DNA of 64,000 nt from Fragum whitleyi (taxonomy: Eukaryota; Mollusca; Bivalvia; Cardiida; Cardiidae). The notes under the pieces were generated by a model. The model did no database searches, had not been told where the DNA came from, and saw nothing but the letters and a program-made list of their open reading frames with translations. Positions 46,123 through 56,600 of this stretch are shown here, in pieces (position 1 is the first letter of the stretch; each line of letters opens with the position of its first letter). The stretch spans positions 8,380,186-8,444,185 of the forward strand of contig OX411552.1 in assembly GCA_948146395.1 (NCBI GenBank), in the 5' to 3' direction. The position numbers were made by a program, and so were the translations under genes.

Positions 46123-49100
46123 ATGGTTCGAGAATGTCCCTGTTTGCTGATTCTGTTGTTTACTGTGACGTACATAAAGTGTAGAATAGAAGAAATACCC
46201 CTTCCACCTGATGTACAGACCTGCTTCAATAATGCTCATGCAAAAGGTAGTACTTTTATCCACGTGCATAGGTGAAACTTGTATTGTTAATCCGTCACAC
46301 GAAAAGGGACCATCTGGGTAAGCAATAAGTGTCTATCCAGTCAGTCTGGACGCTATACTTTTATCGTGACGAGTCACATATGAATTCGAGATTTACATGT
46401 AACAGAAATTTTGCAAATGTTAAACACAATGTATAGGTCGGCATTGCGCTTTCGAGCTTTATAAATGTGACCAGACACGCAAAGAGGGACAGTCTGGGAA
46501 CTCTATAAAATGAGTTTTTGAAAAAGAGATTGGGTTCAGCGTTGGTCAAGCAGAGGTCGCATTTCAAAAAAAAAAATCTTTCACTGGAAGGTAGATTTAT
46601 CATTCTAGATTCGGAAAATAAGCCCATTGCGAAAATTTTCTATCCTAGTCAGTCTGCGCAAACCGCGCAGTCTGACCAGGGTCGACACTTTACTCTCTAG
46701 CCATATGGTCCCTTTTCGCGTGACGGGACAGAAATGATTTGGTTGACCAGTGGAATGTTATTGATATTGGCCTTTGTATTTTAGAAATACTATTCCCAAA
46801 GTTACACATCCCTTGTTGTGAAGATTATTCAATCGTTTGAATAGCATCGAGTCGGTGCGGGGTAATTCCAACAATTTCATATCAGCGTCAGTACATCCGC
46901 ACAATCTGATCCGAGTCTTCAACAATTGCTGTAAAGATGGTTACTGGTTATACATATCCCGATTAGTTAATACTTCTTAGTCGTCTTTTGACGACTTATT
47001 TCAATTCATGCAAAATGGCGGAAATAATGGGGGTTTACTGTCATACCTATAAAGCTAAGAGTTTTAAAAGTTCAATGTTATTTTTGAAACAGCGCAGATC
47101 TTACAACTATAATTTACTTTTTCTTTTTCGCAGGTAATTTATCGGTCCAGATGGGAGAGAAGGTCATTTGGCATTGTATTCATGGTACATTGTGGAAACG
47201 TGCAAACCTACTGAGTGAACAAAAGATACCCCCAGAAGCCATGAAATGGTTCGCCGATCTAATTAACAAAAGTTATAGGTACGATAGGCATGCAACATAT
47301 CATACATGTGAGCTGAAGTTTTGAGCTTTTACAAGGATATTTGCCACATATTATATAGCCTGCCATCTGATTATTGCTGATATTAAGTATCATGACATAA
47401 GAAATAAGCATTCATTAGATATAAAAAAGGTAAAAGTTCTTTTTTTTAAAATTCTATGAGGGGACTGAGGGAAGGGAAGTCAATGTCAAGGTAACAAAGT
47501 CAATGGACTTGATCACAAAGTGAATAATAATAATATTAAGTAAAGTGACCATAGGTATAGGCAATCAGAAATTATAAGCAAGATTAAAGTTTTTGTTTAA
47601 GTTATTACAAGTACATGCTAAGGTCAAGGACCTTGGTCACTGGTGAAAGCTGCGATAGTGTATATGAAATATGGTGTTCCTGGGTAAAAGCATTCAGAAA
47701 ATGTAAGCAAGGTTAAAAGCTTTTCGTTAACGTTTTTATTGATGTCTTAGTGACATGTGAAAGCCTATCACCTGGTCTCAAATAAAAGCCTATACCCTGA
47801 TAAGTGCTTCCGTACATATTAAGCCTGTAGGATAAATATTGATATAAGAAACAGATTCAATCCATTGCAGAAGCCGACACCGACATCCGATTGACAAAGT
47901 CTCTTTCGAGACTTCCGCCCCGAGCGAGCTAAAAAGGATAAAGCATCAACATAAAGTTCATATCACAACCAAATAGTGTTTTGAACTGTTTTCCAATGAT
48001 GGCCAATCATAGAATGATAAAATTGAGTTCTTCATGCAAACTCATCGTAAGTGCTAATTTTTATATAGCGTTACAGCTCTACAGTCGGTCATCAATGTGG
48101 CTTACTTTTGCAAGTGCTACTCTTAATCCACCAAAGTATTTTGCAGAAAAGCTGAAGTACGACATAGACGACGTAAACGTCAAGCTGGTATGGGTCTTTT
48201 CGGTGGACGATCGGGAAATTCCGGACCTTTGCGTATACGACGGGAATACCGGATGTTGAGTGACGTTGACCGAAACTCGTTCCACAAAGCACTCGTGATG
48301 CTGAAATCCGACACGGTAACATCCCCGTCTTTTTCACGGCGATTGCTATGATGTTTTTTGAAAAAACATGAAAACAGTTAAATCAGGAACAAGTGTATCG
48401 TCCTTTATGCAGGCAATTTTAATGCCACATTTCTGTTTTTGGTGTACAATCTAGTAATGAATATTTGCTACCGGCCAGGCTATCAGGATGACAAAACGGT
48501 AAAAACTATTTTCCAATTATACCCTACGCAAGTGTATATGCAAAGCGTGGTATAATTTGCAAACAGTTTACACGGATATGTTCGGTCGGTCGGTCAAATG
48601 GACATTAGACTTGGTAGCAAATATTCAATACTTAATTGTAGACAATAACAAGAAAAGCTTTTGCACAGAAATGTTACCTAGTTTAAACTTACTCCCACTG
48701 CTTCAATTGAAGAAACTATCAAAAACATTTAATAACATCGTGAAATTGGCGAGATGAATGATTTTGAGATGAAATCGGAATGATATTGAATGAGATGGTC
48801 GTGAAAAAATGAGGGGAGGAATTACTACATAGGTAATTTCGTCAAAGTTGACGAAATTACCGATAATTTATTACCCACTCCCCCCCCCCCCCAAAAAAAA
48901 AAAAAACAAAAAAAAAAAAAAAAAACAAATAAGATGTGTTTGTGAAACACGAATGCCCCCGTAACAGCATTCTTTTAAAGTTTGACCTTGACAGATGACC
49001 TTGACCTTGCCACATGACCTTGACTTTGGTGTACAGCTTTGTATGTCAAATACTTTTGGAGAAAAGGCAAAGGTTAAGTTTGGTTAAGTTTTCGGACAGA

Positions 49101-52100
49101 CGGACGGACAGACGGACGGACAGACAGACGGACATGAGTAAAACAATATGCCCCCGATCTCTCGATACGGGGGCATAAAAACAACGAAATTTCCCGTTTG
49201 TGTATATATCTTCGGGTTTGAACTTCACGTTTGATAAAAAGATTGGGCAATAATTTGGTCGATTTGAATGAAATATTGATAATTGTGAACGATTTTGAAG
49301 CCTTTTGAATAATTTTAGAGCGTTTTCGATTGGTAAGAATGAGGGTTTGGAATGAATGAATAGAGCGTTTAGTAATCGATTTAGAATGGACTTGATTGTC
49401 AATTTGTCGATGCTGTTAACTGTATTTTAATTTGGCGAATATTTGGAAACGTATTGAAGAAAGCGCTAGCCACCTAGCATCTTCACTGGTTTTCAATATC
49501 CCTGCTTTAACTGGGAATAATCACTTAACATGGAACTGTATGTTAATGAACAAGAATAAGTACACTTAATGTAGTAGAACCGTAATAGTTCGGCAGCATT
49601 TCGGCACTCATGAACTTTCATAATGTTGACCGAGGTTTCCTAATGAAAATCATTAGGAAACCTCAGTTAACACTGTTAAAGTTAATTACTTCCGAAACGT
49701 TGCGGAACCATTACCGGTCCACTACCTTAAGGCCCAATAACATAACAAAAATTTAGTACTAACCTCGGGGTTAATCAATTTATTCAAATGGTTTATCCAG
49801 AGGTTAGCACTAAACTTTTGTTATGCGATTTGGATTTTATGGTCTCCAGCAACAAACGTCCGAACGATCGCCATACTAATGTAGCCCTCTTGTTTGATTT
49901 TTTTTTCAGACAATTCCACCAAACAGATTTGACGCTCTAGGACGTCTACACGAGCTGTTAGGTGACCGATCCCACGATGGACCAAACTTTCTCGGTTGGC
50001 ATAGATTTTTCCTTGTCGTGTAAGTTTCGATTTGTTAATAGGATTTGTCATAATATTCAATTTGAGACGATCAAATCTAAGTCGAGTCTAAAATTGAAAT
50101 GTTATCTAACGAGCCTTTGTGAGCTTAATAGCTTTTTTTTTATTGTGGATAAGGTTAAGATTAGCTTATCTCAACAAAATCAAGTAAGAGATTGTTCTCA
50201 CTTTAACAACATTTTGTACGTAAACAACCAGTTTGAAACGCTCTGGTGACAGAAATATCGCAAAATGTGCGTTAGGTGACGTCATTTAGAATGTGATCTT
50301 ATACATGAGTAAGACAAAGATATCTCTGATGGCTGGTCGTAGACAAGGTGAGCTATGCGAGAAATTTAAACCCACTATCTTCAATCGTAAAGTAAAATAT
50401 CAATTTTTGAAGACGTATTTTCTTCACAAATGCCTCTAAATGTACATTTCTTACTCAGAAAAAGTATTTTATATCGTGACAAAATTAAATACTGTTTTGA
50501 GAAATACAATTGAATAATAAAATATGTCATACTTCACAAAAGAAAAACAGCGTGCCGTCGTCACAGCAAATTCCACGAGAGGATTTTTGTCAATATGCGA
50601 ACGTTCGCATGTTGAGGAACATTCTGTGAAGTTTCATGCAAATCCTTGCATAAATTAAGGACTTGCCTTCAATAGAAGTGGGCGTAGGGACGTGCAGATA
50701 GAGAAGATATTACCAATAATCGTCCACTTTCGGTGGCGAATAAAAATATGATAAGACAATTGCATTTAAGAGATGAAGAGAGAAATTATTGATTTCATGG
50801 AGGTATGAAACTAAAAACTTATTCAAACTGTATAAATAAGCAAAGCGGATTCATACACGGGTGTGATTAGGTTAAAGGCTCACTCCTTCATGAAATCAAC
50901 AAATATTCTCTTCATTTTTTATATTTTAATATCGAGAAGCTAAAAAATAATTATTTGTCGATTTCTAATTCGACTTTTTCCTGCCGACGCTTACAAAATA
51001 AAAGCGTACTCAAAATTGTTTTCATTGATAAATAAAATTGATTTTTCATCCAATCAGAATGTCCAAATTTCTTTGAACCCAACTGAAATTAAAAAGATCT
51101 TTGATAATTAAGGGAGCGCAGATGAAAAGAAAGATCTACAGTCGAGACGCGCTAATCCGGACACTTTGGTATCCTACGAGGGTGTCCGGAGTAAAAAAAA
51201 TTCCGGATAAACATCTTTTATTACAACCCGAACCCGGTTCCTTCCGCCATTTCGATATTATGTTGGTGTTGTAAGTTCATTTCCGCCCTTGTCGTTTCTT
51301 CAATCTTCCAAACGATTTAAACACTTCAATATCCTTTTGCTTTTCAGAGCAGAAAATGCATTAAGAGAAAAGGTACCAGGGGTCACGATTCCATACTGGG
51401 ATTCTACATTAGACGGCGCTCTGACAGACCCACGAGCATCAATCATTTGGACCCCGAACTTCATGGGAAACGGTAATGGACGTTTACGGACTGGTCCCTT
51501 CGCAGGATGGATGACACCTTATGGCCCCCTTATTCGGAATTTCGGTGACGGAGGTACCATGATGAACTGGACCAGTATTAGGGATAGTTTCACACGGCGC
51601 CATCTAGCGGAGATCCTTTATCCACATGCTGAACCCAAATATAACCTGGAGGATCATCATGGTGAACCTCATTTGTGGATCGGTGGTCACATGTCACCAC
51701 AAGCCATGGCCGGTTTCGATCCAATATTCCTGTTACATCATTCCTTCATTGACCTAGTATGGGAATTGTTCCGTCGTCTACAGAGACGCCGTGGTGTCGA
51801 TCCTACCACGGACTATCCCAGTAATACGACGGGAGCGCCCGGACAAGCCTACAACGATCCGTCAGGATTCGGTAATCTCCGTAACCGTCATGCTCTCAGT
51901 GACATATTCACAACTGAAATGTACACCTATCAACTCCCTCCCACGTGTTCGACAGCAAACCCGTCATGTGGATCCCCATATTTGAGGTGTGACACTACGG
52001 GCCCGTCCCCTAGGTGCATATCCGCGTCAATATTTGATGTCCCCACTGATCAAGTGTTTAATCTAGACGCAATTATTGAGAATCTTGAAAACGGTCGAGC

Positions 52101-52776
52101 CAAACGTAGCATAGGTGATACGACAGAGAAACTGTATACACACAACGTAAATAACGTAACAGCCTACGTGAATAGGCTACAGTCCGCAGCTGAACTAAAA
52201 TGTCAACCCGAAAACATCAATGAACATTACGTTAACAATTATCTTATTGATGGTATAGAGAGTAGAACACGGTGGTCATATATCCCTGTACAAGTAGTCG
52301 CTAAATTGGACCATCCGTATGAGCACAATGTCACGGATAGAAACGTCGCCATTTATTCAAAATGTCGAAATAATAACAAGGATCCCTATAGAGTTTTCAT
52401 CGAGTCGAATGGAATCAACTATCGAGGTTTTTACAAGGAAATAATGCACGTCCAAAGAGACGTTTCAGTATATTCGAGTATAGGTTATATTGGTGTGAAA
52501 ACTCCTCGTTACAATAGTACAGAGTCTATAATAGCTGCATATGATTCATGTGGTCGAGTTTGTCAACCATATTGTAGGGACAGAGAGAATGGATATCACG
52601 CGTGCGCTGGAGCAATCAGGATATCACCAGCCATGCCTTTGCAGTATGGCCAGACAGTAGAACAAACTTCTGAAATGATCTGGCGTGAAGATATATCCGG
52701 TCTACCGATCATAGACGAAAAACAAATATTCTTCAAAATTGTTTGTAATTATATTATTGATTGGCCATGGATTTAA
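46123..52776 (+). CDS. secreted tyrosinase B, five exons, 658 aa
   Basis: Exons 46123-46246, 47134-47278, 48147-48315, 49910-50019 and 51348-52776, with phases consistent and GT/AG at each intron. The signal peptide is CPCLLILLFTVTYIKC-like (residues 5-20). The pro-region aligns with tyrosinase A and ends in RRRKR (97-101), a furin-type site. CuA ligands are His 160, 168 and 177 (HDGPNFLGWHR). CuB ligands are His 287, 291 and 313/314 (DPIFLLHHSFID), so the copper centre is complete and catalysis is expected. RAKR (433-436) separates the catalytic core from the C-terminal domain of about 190 aa shared with gene A. Unlike gene A there is no chitin-binding exon and no Arg/Met-rich linker. AATAAA lies at 52788-52793. 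The likely role is phenol oxidation and cross-linking in secreted matrix. A role in melanisation or immunity cannot be excluded. Confidence 0.92.
46292..46380. mobile_element. short GACGGGTCA foldback copy after tyrosinase B exon 1
   Basis: CCGTCACACGAAAAGGGACC and TTTTATCGTGACGAGTCACA with internal CCAGTCAGTCTGGACG. An internally deleted copy of under 90 bp that starts about 45 bases beyond the exon 1 donor. Confidence 0.7.
46466..46735. mobile_element. GACGGGTCA foldback, full-length copy
   Basis: Ends TGTGACCAGACACGCAAAGA and TTTTCGCGTGACGGGACAGA, with internal palindrome CAGTCTGCGCAAACCGCGCA near 46650. In tyrosinase B intron 1. Confidence 0.85.
46857..46960 (-). repeat. CTGGTCAGACTGTGCGGATG repeat copy
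   Basis: CATCCGCACAATCTGATCCG with TTCCAACAATTTCATATCA resembles the 26.4 and 30.95 kb copies. Confidence 0.45.
48474..48580. repeat. hairpin element, CCTGCGTTCAGGATG family
   Basis: TATCAGGATGACAAAACGGT at the left and TTTGCAAACAGTTTACACGG at the right, around ACGCAAGTGTATATGCAAAG. The outer right arm is lost. Confidence 0.6.
48722..49424 (+). mobile_element. MITE interrupted by another repeat
   Basis: The left part (AACATCGTGAAATTGGCGAG to the central hairpin near 48833-48865) and the right part (49195-49424, ending CGATGCTGTTAACTGTA) belong to one MITE copy. Between them sits the ATGCCCCCG element. The hairpin arms are GGTAATTTCGTCAAAG and TTGACGAAATTACC, different from the common arms but still fully paired. 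Confidence 0.85.
48933..49185 (+). mobile_element. ATGCCCCCG repeat nested in the MITE
   Basis: Starts AAGATGTGTTTGTGAAACAC and GAATGCCCCCGTAACAGCAT, continues with GACCTTGACC runs and a GACG/GACA microsatellite (49094-49134), and ends ATGCCCCCGATCTCTCGATA plus CGGGGGCATAAAAACAA. A second copy lies at 55180-55630. Confidence 0.8.
49565..49728. repeat. near-perfect long palindrome in tyrosinase B intron 3
   Basis: The central arms CGAGGTTTCCTAATGA and TCATTAGGAAACCTC are perfect. The outer arms AGAACCGTAATAGTTCGGCA and CGGAACCATTACCGGTCC also pair. The total span is about 164 bases. Confidence 0.8.
49740..49828. repeat. second palindrome next to tyrosinase B exon 4
   Basis: CATAACAAAAATTTAGTACT and AACCTCGGG invert as CCAGAGGTTAGCACTAAACT and TTTGTTATGC. 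It ends about 80 bases from exon 4. Confidence 0.75.
50774..50917. repeat. inverted repeat in tyrosinase B intron 4
   Basis: ATGAAGAGAGAAATTATTGA plus TTTCATGGAGG pairs with CTCCTTCATGAAATCAACAA plus ATATTCTCTTCAT. About 38-base arms around a 65-base spacer. Confidence 0.7.
51131..51212 (+). mobile_element. fragment with pogo/Tigger-like terminal repeat
   Basis: TACAGTCGAGACGCGCTAAT then CCGGACACTTTGG resembles pogo/Tigger-type termini (CAGT start, AATCCGGACA). An inverse GTGTCCGGAGTAAAA lies 25 bases on and a further AATTCCGGATAA follows. Probably a decayed MITE. Confidence 0.45.
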
Positions 52777-53635
52777 ATATAAACTACAATAAATTTATGA
52801 ATATAGTCTTTGTGTTTTATGTTTATTTCATTTTTCTCAAGCAAACAGTGCTCTAATTAGCATCAATAATAAGTGCTGAATTGTATCGTTCTGTAGGAAT
52901 TGGAGGAATATGTGAACGATTAAATGGACAAAGTTCTTACTAATTATACAGATATACCCTGCCTAGCAATTATGATGCTATTTTGAACGTGAATATAAAT
53001 TCTAAGTATCGAAATAATGTTTGCTTTATCAATAATTTGAAATTAGAATAATATCCAACACATTTCATGTATAAATCACACTTTGCTTATACATGTTATG
53101 TACAAAAATTGCAAGAGATGTCATTATTTCCCCTATCTTGGTTTAGACCTTAAAACAGAAGGATAGTTTTTGTTTCTAAGACATTTCATCCCTTTTCTTT
53201 CTAATCCTGGCACACAAAAATAAAAGAATAGCATGGGTACTGTTCGAATGCTTCACTAATTTATCGGCGAATTGGAAGAACGAGTTCGATAAGAAAAACA
53301 ATGCATACTATATTTTTTGAAGAACTCGCTGTGCCCTCGACCGTTAGAACCAGTGATTTCTATTTTGAAAGAACATTGTGGAAAAGGATGAAATTCCTTG
53401 TAACAAGCATTTTTTTTCTTTTCTCACAATATTTTCTACAATTAAGAGTCAATGGTTAAATTTAAGCTTGCATTCACATTCATTGTCTGCGTCCTTTCTT
53501 TTTAAAGAGTCTAATTTCCCGAAAAGAGGAGAGGGTTAGCGAAAGCACCAACGCTTTTCTTCTGTAACATGGGATAAATCTAACTGAAACATTGCTTACA
53601 CATGAGTAGAAATCTTGGCTACCCTTACAACAAGA
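52777..53635. other. intergenic, convergent 3' ends
   Basis: Contains the tyrosinase B polyadenylation signal (52788-52793) and, on the minus strand, an AATAAA at 52822-52827 that could serve PSME3IP1. No repeat was recognised here, which is unusual for this window. Confidence 0.5.
52788..52793 (+). promoter_or_regulatory. polyadenylation signal of tyrosinase B
   Basis: Canonical AATAAA 12 bases after the stop codon, followed by T/GT-rich sequence (TCTTTGTGTTTTATG) suited to a downstream element. The 3' UTR would be very short. Confidence 0.65.
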
Positions 53636-56600
53636 TCATCTTGTGTGCTGGATTTTGTTTATGAATGTAAAGTTCCTACCACCAATCGCAAAGTCAGGTT
53701 CTGAATCACTACTACTAGACATGGAGTCTGACGAATCCTTATACTGCTTCATACCCGGCAACACTGACGGTAGGATAGCTACCACCTTAGCAACACCGTT
53801 TGTTACTGGTGGCCCTGTGGAGTCTCCACCTGGCGTACTGTTGGTTTCACCTTCAGTGTTTGTGGTGTCTGGTTTAGGTGTAGCTTTAGAGGTGCTAGTC
53901 TCTGCTCTCTGTAAATCTTGTGAACTCTGTGCCTCTGTGGTAGATAACTTGGCCTTCTTGCTAGTTGTTGCTTCCTCAGACCTTAATAAAAATAAACTAT
54001 CTAGAGTGATATATTTGAGAATTGGAGAATATTATATTAGTGGTCATGAAATACCGATTTAATTAAATGAGTCATGTATAGACTGTAAATAATGATGTTT
54101 TGTTATTTAGATTATCATTTAATAAATTTGGAATTTTACAAACTCAAATTTGACATTTGATAAAATTATGACCTAGCTTTTTTGCGAAAATCCCTTTTTG
54201 CACTTGTGGGATATGTCATAGTTATAATAATACAAAAAAACTTTATGTATATATATACATTAAGCAAAGACATAAAGCACAGAAACATCAGAGGATGAGC
54301 CAATATCAATTTGTCTCATGTATCTGCAAATTAAGCATATGTGAAACTGTTGCAAATATTCTTCACAGGCTCAAACAAATAACAATAGGTTCAGTCTGTC
54401 TAAACTACTCTGCCTTCAGGATGACAAAATGGTGCTGTTTGATAAAATTATACCTGGCTTGAGTGCAAAGCTGGGTGTAATTTGCAAACAGTTTGCACCA
54501 GTTTGTTATCCTGAATACTAGACTGGTTATTTCACTGTGAGCATTATCTAGCATGTCATTAACAACTATTCTATATGTTTACTTCTTTTCAGTCAAAAGG
54601 CAAAATGATTGTTTGTTAGTTTGATTGTTTGTTTGAATTTGATTTAATGCCCATTTCAAAAAAATTACTTCTTTTCAGTCAAAAGGCAAAATGATTTGTT
54701 TGTTTGATTGTTTGTTTGAATTGGATTTAATGCCCATTTCAACAATCTTCAATTTTATTACGATGGCTGGAGCACCTAACAATGGATTCCCGGTTTGAGC
54801 TGGTGTACTTAACAGATCATTCAGCCTTTATATGAAAATCATCCAAACTGTTTACACAAAGGTAGCAAATTATCACAAGATACGCATGTCACACTAGTGA
54901 CTACTGGATGCCCAAGCTTGAAAACAACAAAGGGAAATAATGAAATTAATTAGAGTTATAGTTCTTGTGCACTACACTCTATAATCATAAGAGGAATTTA
55001 ACTGCCAGGTCAATAGGACATTTATAAGGTGACAATTTTAACTCCAGACAAAGATGTGGAAGCCACCCACCTGCCATACGCCAGACACCACTGGTGATCA
55101 CATATGTCCTGTCTTTCGATGGACATATAAAAGTCAAATAACCAGTTCATTTATATCTATTGAGGTTATTAAGATAACAAGATGTGTTTGTGAAACTCAA
55201 ATGCCCCCATAACAGTATTTTTTTATGTTGACCTAGAGAGATGACCTTGACCTTTAGCATGACCTTAACTCCAGTACAAGCAGATGCCAATCATTGAGAT
55301 CCATAATCATGCCAAATATGAGCCCTGTATCTTGAATAGGCTTGAAGATGTTGGCAATTTAAAGCTTTTTGGTTAAGTTTTTTTTTTATCTAGTTGACCT
55401 TGACAGATGACCTTTACCTTGATACATGACCTTGACTTTGGTGCTAGCAGATGTGTATCATTGAGATCCATCATCATGCCAAACATGAGACTTGAAAAGG
55501 CTTGAAAATATTGGCAATGTAAAGGGTTTTTGTTAAGTTTTGCAGACAGACAGGCAGACAGATGGATGGACGGACAGTCAATGGTAAAAAAATATGCCCC
55601 CGATCTTTTGATAAGGAAGCATAAAAACAAAATTTCACATTGATTTTGCATGAGACCATGATCTTTGTAATAAAAAGACAATTAGGGATAAATTAACACA
55701 TGAATTGTATTTATAAACAAGTTCATCAAAAGCTTCTTTATGCAAACAAGCACATTTTTTGGTGTTTGAGATAAACAATTTTGAAAAATATACCATTACC
55801 CTTTTCTCTTAACAGCACCAGCCAGTAGAGCAGATTGAGATTTCTTTGTTGTTGTTGTTTGTTGGACTGATTTTAACTTTTTCTCTTCTGGCTTTGTTTC
55901 TGTTAATTTAACCACCTGAGCACTGTATATGGGTTAAAGAAAATACTGAAGGTACAGTTTCTATAAAAATCAATGAATAGGGAGTTAGACATATTTATGA
56001 CCTATCAAGCAAACATGGATTATCCAGGGTTGAGGATATATAATTTTTCATTACTTGTCCTTTGACAACTTGACAATGAAACTTCACCTATTCCATTTGA
56101 AATTTAAATTGATGAAATTTCCTATAATTCTTTTACTTACTTAGATCACTTTTTTTCTGTTTGAAAAACATTACACCAAAATCATATCTTTCCATCCTGG
56201 AGACGTTTAACCCTTGTCATGCTGAATAAATTTTGGCTAAAAATTTTCTTCAAAATCAAAGGACAAAAAGCACTGAAAGTACTAACTGTAGGTCAATTAT
56301 TTGAAAAACAAAATCTATTGACAATTCTGGTTTGAAAGTGAGAAACAGGTGGTGTAGACTAACATCAGACTGCACATATGTGCAGGATGATGTTTGTCTA
56401 TAGCTCCTGCCAAAGCAGGAATATTCAGGGTTCAGCATGCCAAGGGTCAATAAGTATAAAGCAAGAGTATCTCCCATGGGTGCCAATGCTTGGCTGCAGG
56501 CGCTGTATGATGCATAAAAATCAAAGTGGAAAAAGGAGCATAACTCTTACAAATACGTTTTTAGAATTATGTCCCTTAATAGTTTGAATAGCTCTTGTGA

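Noticed and set aside
48092..48337. Minus-strand frames over tyrosinase B exon 3
   Set aside because: Antisense shadows of the coding exon; the plus-strand frame is continuous with flanking exons in phase.
53643..54062. 139-residue plus-strand frame
   Set aside because: It is the antisense shadow of the last PSME3IP1 exon, whose minus-strand reading has clear family motifs.
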